Shown one piece after another: positions 43,159 through 52,820 of a stretch of 54,766 bases of DNA. Origin of the DNA: an uncultured Methanobrevibacter sp. (GTDB lineage Archaea > Methanobacteriota > Methanobacteria > Methanobacteriales > Methanobacteriaceae); assembly GCF_902764455.1 (NCBI RefSeq), contig NZ_CACWVY010000023.1, positions 1 through 54,766 on the forward strand, in the 5' to 3' direction. Below the pieces are notes generated by a model. The model worked only from the letters and a program-made list of their open reading frames with translations. It was not told where the DNA came from and did no database searches. A program made the position numbers and the translations under genes. The number at the start of each line of letters is the position of its first letter. Positions within the stretch are counted from its first letter, which is position 1.

Positions 43159-45435
43159 TTATTTTTTTCTTTTTTGAATTGAAAAACTGCCGAATAACAC
43201 AATGAAAACAGCAATAATGCATGTTATCGGATTTCCGCAGGCAGGCATTCCAGCAGATTCTTCTGATTTTTTTGAATCAGAATTAACGGGAGCTGTTTTT
43301 TGCGGTTCAAAAGCTGGAGGCTCAGGAGGAATAATATCTTCGCCATTTTCATCGACATTAACTGTTACAGCATATCCTGAAGACGTATTATTTTCCCTGC
43401 ATGATACATTTGCCTCATTTGTAAAGCTTCCTTCTTTAAGGGCAATGCAGTATATGTCCAATGTTGCATTTTCACCATTTGCCAGATAGCTTATGTTCCA
43501 TTTTCCGCTTAGAGGATCATAATCCCCTTTGGAGGCATTATATGATACAAATTCAAAATCTGACTGCAGTTTATCAGTTGCCATAACTTCATGGGCATCA
43601 CATGGACCATTATTGAAGACGGTTATAGTCCATTTGACAGTATCTCCAACAAAGACTTTTGAAGGCTCTACGGTCTTTTCAATGCTCAGTTTGCAGACCG
43701 GCTCTTTAATATATATTGAATTGCTTACGATTTCATTGGTTCTGATATTATAAGAGATAATTGAATGCTTTCCGGGTTTCAAACTGCTGATGTTAAAAGC
43801 ACATACGCCCTCCTTATTGCTGGATGCATCTTTTAAAGTGCCGTCAATACAAAAGTTAAATTCTGAAGATTCTTTTAAAATAGTACCGTTTTCATCCAAT
43901 CCAGTTACATTAAAGAAAGTGGCATATCCGTAATATTCCTCCAAATCACTGGAAAAGAGTGTCTTTTTGACTGTGATTTTTGCAGTGGTCTGATTCTTGC
44001 CGAAAGGTCCGTCATATGATATCAAAGCGTCATATTCTCCAGGCTGCATTGTAATGGCAAGTGAAGCATAACCTCTAGGTGAAACTGTGCGCTCATAGAC
44101 AGTCCCATTTACCTCAATTGAGACTTTCTCGCCAACTAAAGGGACGCCGTAATTATCTTTGAGATAAACATCCAAACTTTTATAATATGTTTTGTAAGTA
44201 TTGACGTCCTGTGATTTTATAGTTACACCATAATCTGTTGCATAACCTGTTACGTTAACTATTTCGCTGCTGCCGTCAACGTGTGAAAGTATGCTGTATT
44301 GTCCTTTTGTCTTTGGACGGACATTTAAAGTTATTTCCGGAGAATTCACAGACGAAGATAAATCCCATTTCACCTCATGGGCTGATGAATCATAAGTGAA
44401 GTTACCCCATGAAACTTCCGCATTTACAAACTCGACTGCATCATCAAGGGTAAAAACAACAGTCATATCCCCATCAGCATTATTTATTCTGTAATGAACA
44501 GGGGTTTTGCTTCCGACAAGTACATTATCTGAACTGTTCAGCACTTCAATGTGTGAATCTATTGACTGATTTTCGAAAATGTAGGTTGTTATATATAGCT
44601 TGTCCGGATTATCCGGAATGATTGACTTCGGGAAATACTTGTCGTTAAAGTAACAGTAGGATACGATTTTTGAAGTGTTCAAACCGACATTGCGTCCGTT
44701 ATCATCTGTTACATAGATATCAACACCATACTTTTGCCCATCTGAGGTATCATGTGGCTTGTAATCATATGAATAAACATTACGCCTGTTCCAGCCGTTA
44801 TTTTCAAAGGAGCAGATTTCAATAATTGCATCAACAGGATTGATTCCATAATCATAATAACTTCCATGACGAAATCCAGTGTCATAATTTGGAATAATCA
44901 GATAGTCTCCAGGCTCCAGCTTTCCAAATATACACTTCTGAGCAAAGGCAATTCCGTAGCTTCCGTCAGGTGCCTTGAGGCAGAAATGACCAACATTGAA
45001 CTTCTTAAAAATATTCTGAATCTGAGCAAATGAGTCATTTGAAAAGTTTTTGGAGAGAATCATGTCTCCGGCAAGCGCCTCGATAGTCCTTGTGTCACTA
45101 ATGTTTCTGCTGTCTCCGCCATGGCTTGCAAACCATCCGTCTTCACTAAGCATTACATGGATAAAATGAGAGCCAGGCGTATCAATCTCCTGAACAATCA
45201 TTTCCTTATCGTCCAAAGTATCATTGTGAAGGGTAACCCCATAGCCGTTAACAGGTGAGTCCTGTCTAAATGCAAAAACAGTTTCATCCTCTTCCTGAAT
45301 GACAAAAGAACAGCATTCAGAATTTTCCTTATTAAAATCCATATCCCCGTCAGTTTGATTCCCATCATTAGCCGATACAGCAGATATGGAGAAAAAAACT
45401 ATTAAAATTACTATAAAAACAAACTTAATATTCAT
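43159..45435 (-). CDS. adhesin-like protein with DUF11 domain and C-terminal membrane anchor
   Basis: A 758-residue exported protein. A signal peptide (IKFVFIVILIVFFSISAVSAN) follows the ATG chosen here; a GTG three codons earlier would be part of the leader. Residues about 45-300 form an unrecognised domain with WFASHGGDSRN, VGHFCLKAPDGSYGIAF and LEPGDYLIIPNYDTGFRHGSYYDYG. An Ig-like part follows (YKSLDVYLKDNYGVPLVGE), then a DUF11-like repeat (VEPSKVFVGDTVKWTITVFNNG) and a terminal helix, IAVFIVLFGSFSIQKRKK. The layout fits a membrane-anchored surface protein; Cys and His in the first domain leave an enzymatic role open. Confidence 0.78.
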   Translation of the reverse strand: MNIKFVFIVILIVFFSISAVSANDGNQTDGDMDFNKENSECCSFVIQEEDETVFAFRQDSPVNGYGVTLHNDTLDDKEMIVQEIDTPGSHFIHVMLSEDGWFASHGGDSRNISDTRTIEALAGDMILSKNFSNDSFAQIQNIFKKFNVGHFCLKAPDGSYGIAFAQKCIFGKLEPGDYLIIPNYDTGFRHGSYYDYGINPVDAIIEICSFENNGWNRRNVYSYDYKPHDTSDGQKYGVDIYVTDDNGRNVGLNTSKIVSYCYFNDKYFPKSIIPDNPDKLYITTYIFENQSIDSHIEVLNSSDNVLVGSKTPVHYRINNADGDMTVVFTLDDAVEFVNAEVSWGNFTYDSSAHEVKWDLSSSVNSPEITLNVRPKTKGQYSILSHVDGSSEIVNVTGYATDYGVTIKSQDVNTYKTYYKSLDVYLKDNYGVPLVGEKVSIEVNGTVYERTVSPRGYASLAITMQPGEYDALISYDGPFGKNQTTAKITVKKTLFSSDLEEYYGYATFFNVTGLDENGTILKESSEFNFCIDGTLKDASSNKEGVCAFNISSLKPGKHSIISYNIRTNEIVSNSIYIKEPVCKLSIEKTVEPSKVFVGDTVKWTITVFNNGPCDAHEVMATDKLQSDFEFVSYNASKGDYDPLSGKWNISYLANGENATLDIYCIALKEGSFTNEANVSCRENNTSSGYAVTVNVDENGEDIIPPEPPAFEPQKTAPVNSDSKKSEESAGMPACGNPITCIIAVFIVLFGSFSIQKRKK

Positions 45436-45615
45436 AAAATCCACTCAGATAATATTATATTATGAATTAGATTTATTTAAATATTGCACCGCAGAATAAG
45501 AGCCTTTTTATATTCCCGTGAAAATTCAGGTATAAAAATCCGGTTAAAAATAAACAATGATTAAATCAAAAGTATCACTAAAATAAAAAAAAGTTAAAAA
45601 ATTAAATTAAATTTT

Positions 45616-46503
45616 TTAAACTTTTAAATAGAAAATTTTAACCCTGAGAAGGACATACCTATTAGGATAATCCTCATCAGGCAGTTCCCACCGGCCATCA
45701 TCAAATTTGCAATTTTCTATGTCAGTTACAATTTTTCCATTGTATTTATTTTTGAAATAGAATATTGCTTTAGTAATGACAGTGTGTTTTGATTTCTTTT
45801 TAAAGATAACTTTCACTTCTTTTTCATCGAAATCATTTTTATATTTAAGAGCAATTTTATCTTTAGTTTTTAAAACTTTAGTGGCCTTTGATTTAAGAAT
45901 GACAGAAAATTGTTTTCCTATTAGGATTTTAGACTCTTTATTGATTTTGTATCTCTCATCAGCAGAAGTAATTACCACTTTATGAGATCCAGGCTTTAAA
46001 ATTTTAGTATTGAATTTAGCTATACCTCTATAATTGGTTTTAACAGTGTATGTTTTACTTGTGGAACCTGTAAAAATCTTTAATTTGATTTTTACGTTTT
46101 TAATAGGAATATCATCATCATATCTGTCTTCAATTTTTATCTTAAAATAGTTATTAGATTTATATCTAAAAGCTACTGCATCAGCTTCAGTTTTGGTTGC
46201 AATTTTTCTAACAGGATTTTGACTGATAACGGAAGGTTGGTTGTTAGTTTGAGAGTTTGTAGAATTAGAATTTTTATTTGAATCAACATTAACAGTTGAA
46301 GAATTTGAATTATCTGAAATATTAGATACTGAATTTTCTAAATTACCTGTAACTTCTTTAACAGTATTTGAAACCTCAGAAATTTCTTCAGAGGAATCAG
46401 GAAGGCTCGTTGAATTTAAATCACTTGTGGCAGATACTGCAGATATTGTAATGAACAAACATAACAATACTGTAAATATTATTGAAATTTTTTTAATATT
46501 CAT
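45616..46503 (-). CDS. secreted Ser/Asn-rich protein with Ig-like domain
   Basis: A 295-residue exported protein. GGAGAG before the chosen ATG and the signal peptide IIFTVLLCLFITISAVSA fix the start; the frame is open 23 codons further without support. A low-complexity Ser/Asn/Val stretch, residues about 30-100, precedes an Ig-like domain (NNYFKIKIEDRYDDDIPIKN; KPGSHKVVITSADERY). The C-terminus is basic. This is a typical small adhesin-like protein. The 180 bases between it and the preceding anchored adhesin contain a fragment like the middle of the 100-base element. Confidence 0.72.
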   Translation of the reverse strand: MNIKKISIIFTVLLCLFITISAVSATSDLNSTSLPDSSEEISEVSNTVKEVTGNLENSVSNISDNSNSSTVNVDSNKNSNSTNSQTNNQPSVISQNPVRKIATKTEADAVAFRYKSNNYFKIKIEDRYDDDIPIKNVKIKLKIFTGSTSKTYTVKTNYRGIAKFNTKILKPGSHKVVITSADERYKINKESKILIGKQFSVILKSKATKVLKTKDKIALKYKNDFDEKEVKVIFKKKSKHTVITKAIFYFKNKYNGKIVTDIENCKFDDGRWELPDEDYPNRYVLLRVKIFYLKV

Positions 46504-46810
46504 TGTTAATCTCTCCTTAATATGATAAAACATATTGGTAAATAATATATGAACTACATAATATATAAACATTTACACCAATCAAAATCAGCTTCAAAAA
46601 TCCAAAACGTTAATGTTAATGTAAAATCAGGTTAAAAACAAGCAATGATTAAAAAAAAAAAGAATAGTAATAAAAGACATGTAGAAATTGTGGAACAATC
46701 ATTAATACAAATCCACAATTAAAATGCCCTTCTAATAATAGACTATAAAAACATAATTATTAATAAATTTAATAACAAATATAACACCAAAACATATAAA
46801 GGTCATCATT

Positions 46811-48712
46811 ATGAAATTCAATTTAAAAAAAGGAATAATGATTTTAAGTTTGATAATGATTTTATTTACAACAGTTAGTTTCATATCAGCAAACGAAAAC
46901 AATACCTCCACAATAGCATATCAAACTGAAGAAAATATTGAAAATAATTTAGAAATAAAAACAGATATGGATGATTACTATTCCTCGCAAAATAATATTG
47001 AAGAAAATTGTACACATAATTTTGAATCAGATAAATTACAATTGACTTCCGAAGATAAACTTGGATACGACTATATTTCTGACCATACTTTTGAAATTGA
47101 CACTACACAAGAAAAAAATTATGGAACTTTAACTATTAAAGGAGCACATCCTACAATTTATTTAGCTAAAGGATATGGAAATTGGTATAAATACACAGCT
47201 AAAACATACTATAGTTATAATAAAGGAAAATATTCTACAATAACAATTGAATTACCAAAAATTGAGGGAAAACACCAATATCGATTAGCTACACATTACA
47301 ATAATCTAGCAGATATTGATTATTTTAATATCAACATAAAATACAAATCTTTTTTAACAATCACCAATGCAAGTGTTGATATTGGAAAACAAGCTTCTGT
47401 CAATATAAAAATAACTGCTAATTCATATTATGCAAGTAACATTACAATAAACATTAATGGGCAAACTTATACTTTATCAAAGAGTTCTACAAAGTTTACA
47501 ACAACAATAACTAAACCCGGCCATTATGTAGGTACTGCTAAATTAAATCTCAATGGATATGCCACTTCTAGTGAAAAATTTTACATTAATGTGTATGAAG
47601 AGCCGTTAATTGTAGCACAGGACTATTATATTACTATATTAGGTCAAGAATATAAACTAAATATCTATGTTGTTAATTCAAATGGAGATCCAATAAATGG
47701 AGGAAAACTCTATTTAAATGACACATCAGCTCCAGTGAAAAATGGTTATGCCCAATTTATTTTAAATCCAAAAGACATTGCATTTGATTATTACACTATT
47801 AAATATACCCCCGGAAGTTCAAGTTACTATAAATCAATTTCAATTAAAAATGCATTCCCCATTGCAACAATATCTGCAACAAAATTAACCATTGATCCAA
47901 TAAACACCATTGCAGGAACTAAAATTAAAAATATCAAATACACTATTACAGATAGTTTAGGTGATAAAATTAATCCTTCAGGATATTTTTTAATTAATGG
48001 AAAAAAATATAATTCCTTAAAAGATTTTAAAGCTCCTAAAAAAGGAGGTACATACAAATATACAGTTAAATTTGTTCCAGACCTAATTTTATATGCAAAT
48101 AGTACTGCAACCCTAAAAATTGTAAATAAAATTAAAACTAAAGTTAAAGTAAAATCAGTTAGTGGATATGAAAATAAAAATGTGAAAATCACAGCAATAG
48201 TTAAAGATAACCTGGGTAAACATGTTAAAAAAGGAACTGTGACTTTTAAAATTAGAGGTAAATCATATAAAGCAAAAGTTAAAAACGGAAAGGCTACAAA
48301 AATCATTAAAGTTCCAAAACCTGGGTCAAGAGGGATATACTACTATTATTACAATAAAAACGGTAGAGAAATACAAAAATCAGTTTACGAATCTGAAACA
48401 TACAAATGCAAAGTAATATTTAAAGGAGATTCTAATTATATTAAAAGCTCATCAACATTTAAAGTAACCTCTAAAAAGAAATCCACATCTAACTACTATC
48501 ACACCCCATATAATCCTCCATCTGAATCACCAAGCAGCAGTAGCAAAAAAACTACAACAAAGAAATCAAATACTAAAACTTCAAGTAAATCATACGGATA
48601 TTATCCAACATATCATAAGCCACAACCTTGCTTAAATCCAGATTTATTTAAAAAAGAACCTGCCATAAACACAAACAATATTAAAATAAGCGATATTAAA
48701 ATAATTGTTTAG
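46811..48712 (+). CDS. adhesin-like secreted protein with repeats and Ser-rich tail
   Basis: A 633-residue exported protein. The signal peptide ends near VSFISANENN. Several Ig-like repeats follow (DIGKQASVNIKITAN; LNIYVVNSNGDPINGGKLYL; ENKNVKITAIVKDNLGKHVK). The tail (residues about 560-600) is almost all S, T, K, P and Y, suggesting a wall-spanning or glycosylated stem. No membrane anchor is seen. The 307-base gap before it holds a CGTTAATGT site at 46608 and otherwise only AT-rich sequence. The product is probably a surface adhesin. Confidence 0.78.
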   Translation: MKFNLKKGIMILSLIMILFTTVSFISANENNTSTIAYQTEENIENNLEIKTDMDDYYSSQNNIEENCTHNFESDKLQLTSEDKLGYDYISDHTFEIDTTQEKNYGTLTIKGAHPTIYLAKGYGNWYKYTAKTYYSYNKGKYSTITIELPKIEGKHQYRLATHYNNLADIDYFNINIKYKSFLTITNASVDIGKQASVNIKITANSYYASNITININGQTYTLSKSSTKFTTTITKPGHYVGTAKLNLNGYATSSEKFYINVYEEPLIVAQDYYITILGQEYKLNIYVVNSNGDPINGGKLYLNDTSAPVKNGYAQFILNPKDIAFDYYTIKYTPGSSSYYKSISIKNAFPIATISATKLTIDPINTIAGTKIKNIKYTITDSLGDKINPSGYFLINGKKYNSLKDFKAPKKGGTYKYTVKFVPDLILYANSTATLKIVNKIKTKVKVKSVSGYENKNVKITAIVKDNLGKHVKKGTVTFKIRGKSYKAKVKNGKATKIIKVPKPGSRGIYYYYYNKNGREIQKSVYESETYKCKVIFKGDSNYIKSSSTFKVTSKKKSTSNYYHTPYNPPSESPSSSSKKTTTKKSNTKTSSKSYGYYPTYHKPQPCLNPDLFKKEPAINTNNIKISDIKIIV

Positions 48713-48811
48713 AGTAAATAAATTTTACTCTACTTTATTTTTTAGTGAAAATTAAATAAGAAAATCATGTGAAATATTTTTGCAATAAATATTCCACAAA
48801 ATTTAAAAAAA

Positions 48812-49279
48812 CTATTTAAACTTAACAGAATGTGCCATTTCCTTTAATGAATCAAAATCACTACCCATTATGAATAGCATTTTGCTACCTGTACTTACCG
48901 CAGCAATAGCGGGATGAGTATCATCAACAGTTTTTGGTTTAAGTATTTCAACATTTCCATCCTGTATTTCATAACATTCATTCAAATCAGCAACTGAAGA
49001 CTCAAACATTTGTTGAACAAAAGCTACAGAAGAATTTTGAGAAAATACTGGTGAATCCATATACACCATTGCTAAATTTTCACTAGAATAAATTATATTT
49101 ATAGATTCAATTTCATCATTACTAGGTTGTTCTTCTTTTTGAAAGGAAACACCTTTGGGAGTTTTCATTGAAAAATGATTATCAAAATCACGAACAGTTA
49201 AATCGGATGCACTGACGCTACCAATAACTAAAAGAGATGCAAAACTTATTATTAATAATAAAATCCATTTGTTATTCAT
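48812..49279 (-). CDS. secreted single-domain protein of the local family
   Basis: A 155-residue exported protein with a signal peptide (WILLLIISFASLLVIGSVSAS) and one copy of the small extracellular domain: VRDFDNHFSMKTPKGVSF at the start and FIMGSDFDSLKEMAHSVKF at the end. It lies 8 bases after a longer relative on the same strand, so the two are a tandem pair in one transcript. The domain is unrecognised; its compact form here suggests the minimum unit is about 125 residues. Confidence 0.72.
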   Translation of the reverse strand: MNNKWILLLIISFASLLVIGSVSASDLTVRDFDNHFSMKTPKGVSFQKEEQPSNDEIESINIIYSSENLAMVYMDSPVFSQNSSVAFVQQMFESSVADLNECYEIQDGNVEILKPKTVDDTHPAIAAVSTGSKMLFIMGSDFDSLKEMAHSVKFK

Positions 49280-49287
49280 TTTACCAC

Positions 49288-49815
49288 CTATTCATAAAAT
49301 TCAATTGTATTTACCATTGTTTTTAAAAAATTCAAATCATTTCCTCCAACACCAACAAGTTGATGACCTCTTTGAATCAAAATAGTCTCGGTAAAATTAG
49401 ACTTGTCAACCGTGCTACCAACTTTACCATTAGCTTTTTTGTTATGTACTATAATCAAATCACCGTCAACATTAACTGTAGCATTTCCTGAAGAATTAGA
49501 AATTTCCACAAAAGCATTTACAACTTCATGTGTAATTAAAGGAGAAACCGCATATGCAACGAAAAATTCATTATTTTTATCAAGATAAGTGTAACCTTGA
49601 CCAAATAATTGATCACCAGAATTATTCCAGGATTTTAAAAACTTTGTATCCTTTGGAACATTCATTGTAAATTCTGAATTAAAATCATAGACTTTCATCC
49701 CATTAGGAACTCCACCATCTGAACTATTGTTCTTTAATATAAAAGCCAGACTAGCACTTAATGCTATAATGGCAATTATTAATACTATGATAATTATCTT
49801 ATGTTTCTTTTCCAT
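49288..49815 (-). CDS. membrane-anchored protein of the local family
   Basis: A 175-residue protein with an uncleaved-looking N-terminal helix (IIIIVLIIAIIALSASLAFIL) and the same extracellular domain: VYDFNSEFTMNVPKDTKF near the start and GVGGNDLNFLKTMVNTIEF at the end. It is divergent from the zinc-ribbon member of the family at 49893, with 77 bases between, so both may share control. Function is unknown. Confidence 0.72.
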   Translation of the reverse strand: MEKKHKIIIIVLIIAIIALSASLAFILKNNSSDGGVPNGMKVYDFNSEFTMNVPKDTKFLKSWNNSGDQLFGQGYTYLDKNNEFFVAYAVSPLITHEVVNAFVEISNSSGNATVNVDGDLIIVHNKKANGKVGSTVDKSNFTETILIQRGHQLVGVGGNDLNFLKTMVNTIEFYE

Positions 49816-49892
49816 TTTATCACCATTATTATAATATTGATAGTAAAATCATTTAAATCATTACTATTAAATATTAAACACAGAGGCCTTAT

Positions 49893-50603
49893 ATGGAAAA
49901 TTATTGTAAAAATTGTGGTGCAGATATCAAAGACAATGCTCAGTTTTGTCAAGAGTGCGGAACAAAAGTTGAAAATATTTCAAAATTATGCTCCAAATGT
50001 GGCGAAAAATTAGATGATGACTCAGAATTTTGCCAAAAATGTGGAACTAAACTAAAAAATACCTGTCCCAATTGTGGAGCAAACACCGAAGAGAGTGAAA
50101 ACTTTTGTGAAAACTGCGGACATGATTTAAACACACAAAAAATTGTTAAAAATGAAAATTTAATTGAAAAATATAAAATTCCTATAATTATTACCCTAAT
50201 TATAATAATATCCATTATTGGAATTCAAATAGTGCCATCCATTATGGATTATGCTATTGGAACCCAAATAGTATATGTAGATGAATTTAATTATAAAATA
50301 CCAGCAAATTTCAATTCTACAACTGAAAAACTGGTTAAATCAGATGATCCAGGCGTTTCAAACCGTTGGAGCAATGGTAATGAATATATTGAAATATGGG
50401 TTTTACCTCCAAAACACGAAGAAGATAGTGCAGACAGCATTATATCAAATGTTGGGGGAGGAATACATAATAAATATGGTTATACTGGATACTATAATAA
50501 ATTTACTGATGGGGGAGAAGCTTTTTCATATTCTAGGAATAATAAAGCAATTACAATATTCGTATCTGACGAAAAATTATTTGATAAAATAGAAGTTTTA
50601 TAG
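49893..50603 (+). CDS. zinc-ribbon membrane protein with extracellular domain
   Basis: A 236-residue protein. Three zinc ribbons stand at the N-terminus (CKNCG/CQECG, CSKCG/CQKCG, CPNCG/CENCG), then one membrane helix (IPIIITLIIIISIIGIQIVP), then an extracellular part starting VDEFNYKIPANFNS and ending FVSDEKLFDKIEVL, a distant copy of the local domain. The next gene follows by 9 bases. The layout (cytoplasmic ribbons, helix, outer domain) suggests signalling or assembly at the membrane, but there is no direct evidence. Confidence 0.75.
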   Translation: MENYCKNCGADIKDNAQFCQECGTKVENISKLCSKCGEKLDDDSEFCQKCGTKLKNTCPNCGANTEESENFCENCGHDLNTQKIVKNENLIEKYKIPIIITLIIIISIIGIQIVPSIMDYAIGTQIVYVDEFNYKIPANFNSTTEKLVKSDDPGVSNRWSNGNEYIEIWVLPPKHEEDSADSIISNVGGGIHNKYGYTGYYNKFTDGGEAFSYSRNNKAITIFVSDEKLFDKIEVL

Positions 50604-50612
50604 GAGGAAAAA

Positions 50613-51575
50613 ATGAAGTGCCCTAATTGCGGAGAAGAAAATAATCCCGATTCCAAATTTTGTAAAAATTGTGGAAACTCATTGGAAAGTATTGTAACTC
50701 CAGAAAACACACCAAAAACATTAGAGAAAAATAAAATTATTATCATTGCATTAGTTGCCGTTATAATCATATTAGCAGTAGGCGTAATCTTTGCCGGAGG
50801 ATTTTTAAAAGGAAACGTGCCTCTTGAGACAATGGACTTTGAAATATTTAAGATGGATGTACCTGAAGGGTCAAATTTTGTTGAAACCAGTTCCATTCCA
50901 AATTATGGTTTTGGAGGATTTGTAGGTCTTCAAAATGGAGGAAAATATTCAAAAGAAGTTAATTCACTACTCATATCAAATATAGCCGGTTCGTCACACC
51001 CTTCAGCAGTTAGTTTAGATAGAACTGAAGGTGATATTAAAGTATTTAAAGACAATCAGGGGCATGATACTTATTACATCGTTAGAGAACTTGACGGATA
51101 TGAATTTGTTTTAATTGGAAATGATGATCAAACCATGATTAAAATGCTTAAATCAATACAGATTACCGACAAAGACAAATTGGCATCTCAAAGTTCACAG
51201 GAATCCAGCAGTTCACAAACAAGTTCATCAAAACCTTCATCATCAAGCCCTTCCTCAATTTCAATTTTGGGAGGAAGTTTCTCAACAGGAAGTGCCGATG
51301 AAGATAAAACATATGCCAGAATCAATGTTGGAACTTCACATGCTGGTGAAGATGTTATTGTTCAAATTTTCTATTCAAGAGACGGAAATAGCTTAAATAA
51401 TGGTAATATGGTGCCTGCTACAGTTCACTCTGACGGTTATCTTGAAATAGCTTCAGCAGATGCATATCTGTATTATCCAGATTATGCGACAATTAAAATC
51501 TATGATTCAAATAGTAAGCTTTTAACAACTAAAAGCGTTTCTTTAAGTCCGACAAGCGGTACTCAAACATTTTAG
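50613..51575 (+). CDS. zinc-ribbon membrane protein with extracellular domain and Ser-rich linker
   Basis: A 320-residue protein. One zinc ribbon (CPNCGEENNPDSKFCKNCG) is followed by a helix (IIIIALVAVIIILAVGVIFAG), the local extracellular domain (MDFEIFKMDVPEGSNFVETS to LIGNDDQTMIKMLKSIQI), a serine-rich linker (residues about 193-215) and a C-terminal beta-rich domain (ARINVGTSHAGEDVIVQIFY). GGAGGAAAAA precedes the ATG. It is cotranscribed with the preceding zinc-ribbon gene. The linker suggests the last domain is displayed away from the membrane. Confidence 0.75.
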   Translation: MKCPNCGEENNPDSKFCKNCGNSLESIVTPENTPKTLEKNKIIIIALVAVIIILAVGVIFAGGFLKGNVPLETMDFEIFKMDVPEGSNFVETSSIPNYGFGGFVGLQNGGKYSKEVNSLLISNIAGSSHPSAVSLDRTEGDIKVFKDNQGHDTYYIVRELDGYEFVLIGNDDQTMIKMLKSIQITDKDKLASQSSQESSSSQTSSSKPSSSSPSSISILGGSFSTGSADEDKTYARINVGTSHAGEDVIVQIFYSRDGNSLNNGNMVPATVHSDGYLEIASADAYLYYPDYATIKIYDSNSKLLTTKSVSLSPTSGTQTF

Positions 51576-51598
51576 AGTACCATTCTTTTTATTTTTAC
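51558..51598 (+). terminator. hairpin terminator overlapping a stop codon
   Basis: GGTACTC pairs with GAGTACC around 10 bases that contain the last codons of the zinc-ribbon gene, followed by TTCTTTTTATTTTTA. Confidence 0.65.
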
Positions 51599-51628
51599 AT
51601 TAAAACTAAAATTACAAAATAAATATTG

Positions 51629-52082
51629 GCTTTGTAGAAATCCTCATTTTTCTTGAATATATTCCTTGTTTGAACGTGTTTTTGCTTTATACTCAATAAT
51701 ATCCATTTTTTGCTCGTGTTTTTAATGGTATTTGATTTTTTGCTTTTGTTTATTCGTTCTGACGGGTTTAATATCCTATACTCCATCTGCTAGGCTGTAT
51801 TTTGGATTGTATTTTTTTATATTTCTTATTGCTACTATTACAGCATGTGTCGAATCTTGGGCTCCTTTAGGCTACAAAATGAGGAATTTATTTTGACTCT
51901 ACATCGATTGAAATATAATTTTTTACGTATATTACTTATTTTTTCAAATTTATGTGAAATTTCAAGTGTAAATCTTAATACTTGACAATTTAGGTTATTT
52001 TTATTGAATTTAAAGCAAAAATTAAAATAAAAATAGATTTTAAAAAAATTTTGCAAAAATCAAATAGGATTTCTACAAAGTC
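51629..52082 (-). mobile_element. decayed insertion sequence with terminal inverted repeats
   Basis: The ends carry CTTTGTAGAAATCCT and its inverse AGGATTTCTACAAAG, bounding about 455 bases. Inside, the minus strand holds broken transposase-like text: KGAQDSTHAVIVAIRNIKKY, then YSLADGV with a stop, then DIKPVRTNKQKQK, with further stops. The size is far below a full element, so it is an internally deleted, non-autonomous remnant. The family is not identified. Confidence 0.65.
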
Positions 52083-52144
52083 TTTATTAATTAAAATCAG
52101 ACCCAAAAATTAAATAATTGGACGAATTCACGTGAGTAATTTAA

Positions 52145-52801
52145 CTAATTACCCACATACATAGACCCAGAAGAACCGTCCGGATTTGTATAATACTCAA
52201 CATGTTCTGAGCTGTCATAATAAGTATGATATCCTCCTTCAATATCTCTTTCAACATCCCCATTTGCATAGGTTTTTTCTTGAATACGATATCCTGGAGC
52301 ATAATCCCAGCTCACAAAATCTCTTGAACCAACAACATCATTATCGCTTGATTGTTCACTGCTTTCCGATGATGTTTCCTGCTGAGTAACAGGCTGTTCA
52401 GTAACTGTCTCTTTCTGTTTAATTGTTAATTTTTGAGTTGTATTGTTTCCAGTGTAATTTGCATCTCCGGCAAATGTCACATTAACTGTGTATTTTCCTT
52501 TGCCCAAATCAACTTTCATATGGGCAGCACCTTTGGAATTGGTTTTTAAGGTCTTATTAGCAACCACTTTACCATTCTTATCAGTAATAGTCACATTAAC
52601 CTTTGCCTTTTTAATAGGAGTCTTGTTCAAGTCAGTCAGCTTTACTGTTAAATTATCGCCTTTGTATAAAGTCTTGTTACTTGTTACTGTTATTTTTGAG
52701 TCCTTATGAGCATTTGATGACGGCATGAACATCACACCCACTGCAACGCCAATAACAACAATCAAAATAACCAGAATAATTAAAATATGTTTGCTTTCCA
52801 T
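52145..52801 (-). CDS. membrane-anchored Ig-like protein
   Basis: A 218-residue protein with an N-terminal helix (ILIILVILIVVIGVAVGVMF), one Ig-like domain (LTDLNKTPIKKAKVNVTITD; GKYTVNVTFAGDANY), then a Q/S/E-rich linker and a unique C-terminal tail with YAPGYRIQEKTYANGDVERD and repeated tyrosines. It is a tandem paralogue of the next gene upstream on the strand; the helix and Ig parts are about 70 per cent alike but the tails differ. Display of variable tails on a common scaffold is inferred. Confidence 0.72.
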   Translation of the reverse strand: MESKHILIILVILIVVIGVAVGVMFMPSSNAHKDSKITVTSNKTLYKGDNLTVKLTDLNKTPIKKAKVNVTITDKNGKVVANKTLKTNSKGAAHMKVDLGKGKYTVNVTFAGDANYTGNNTTQKLTIKQKETVTEQPVTQQETSSESSEQSSDNDVVGSRDFVSWDYAPGYRIQEKTYANGDVERDIEGGYHTYYDSSEHVEYYTNPDGSSGSMYVGN

Positions 52802-52820
52802 AAAATATCACCCCTACAAA

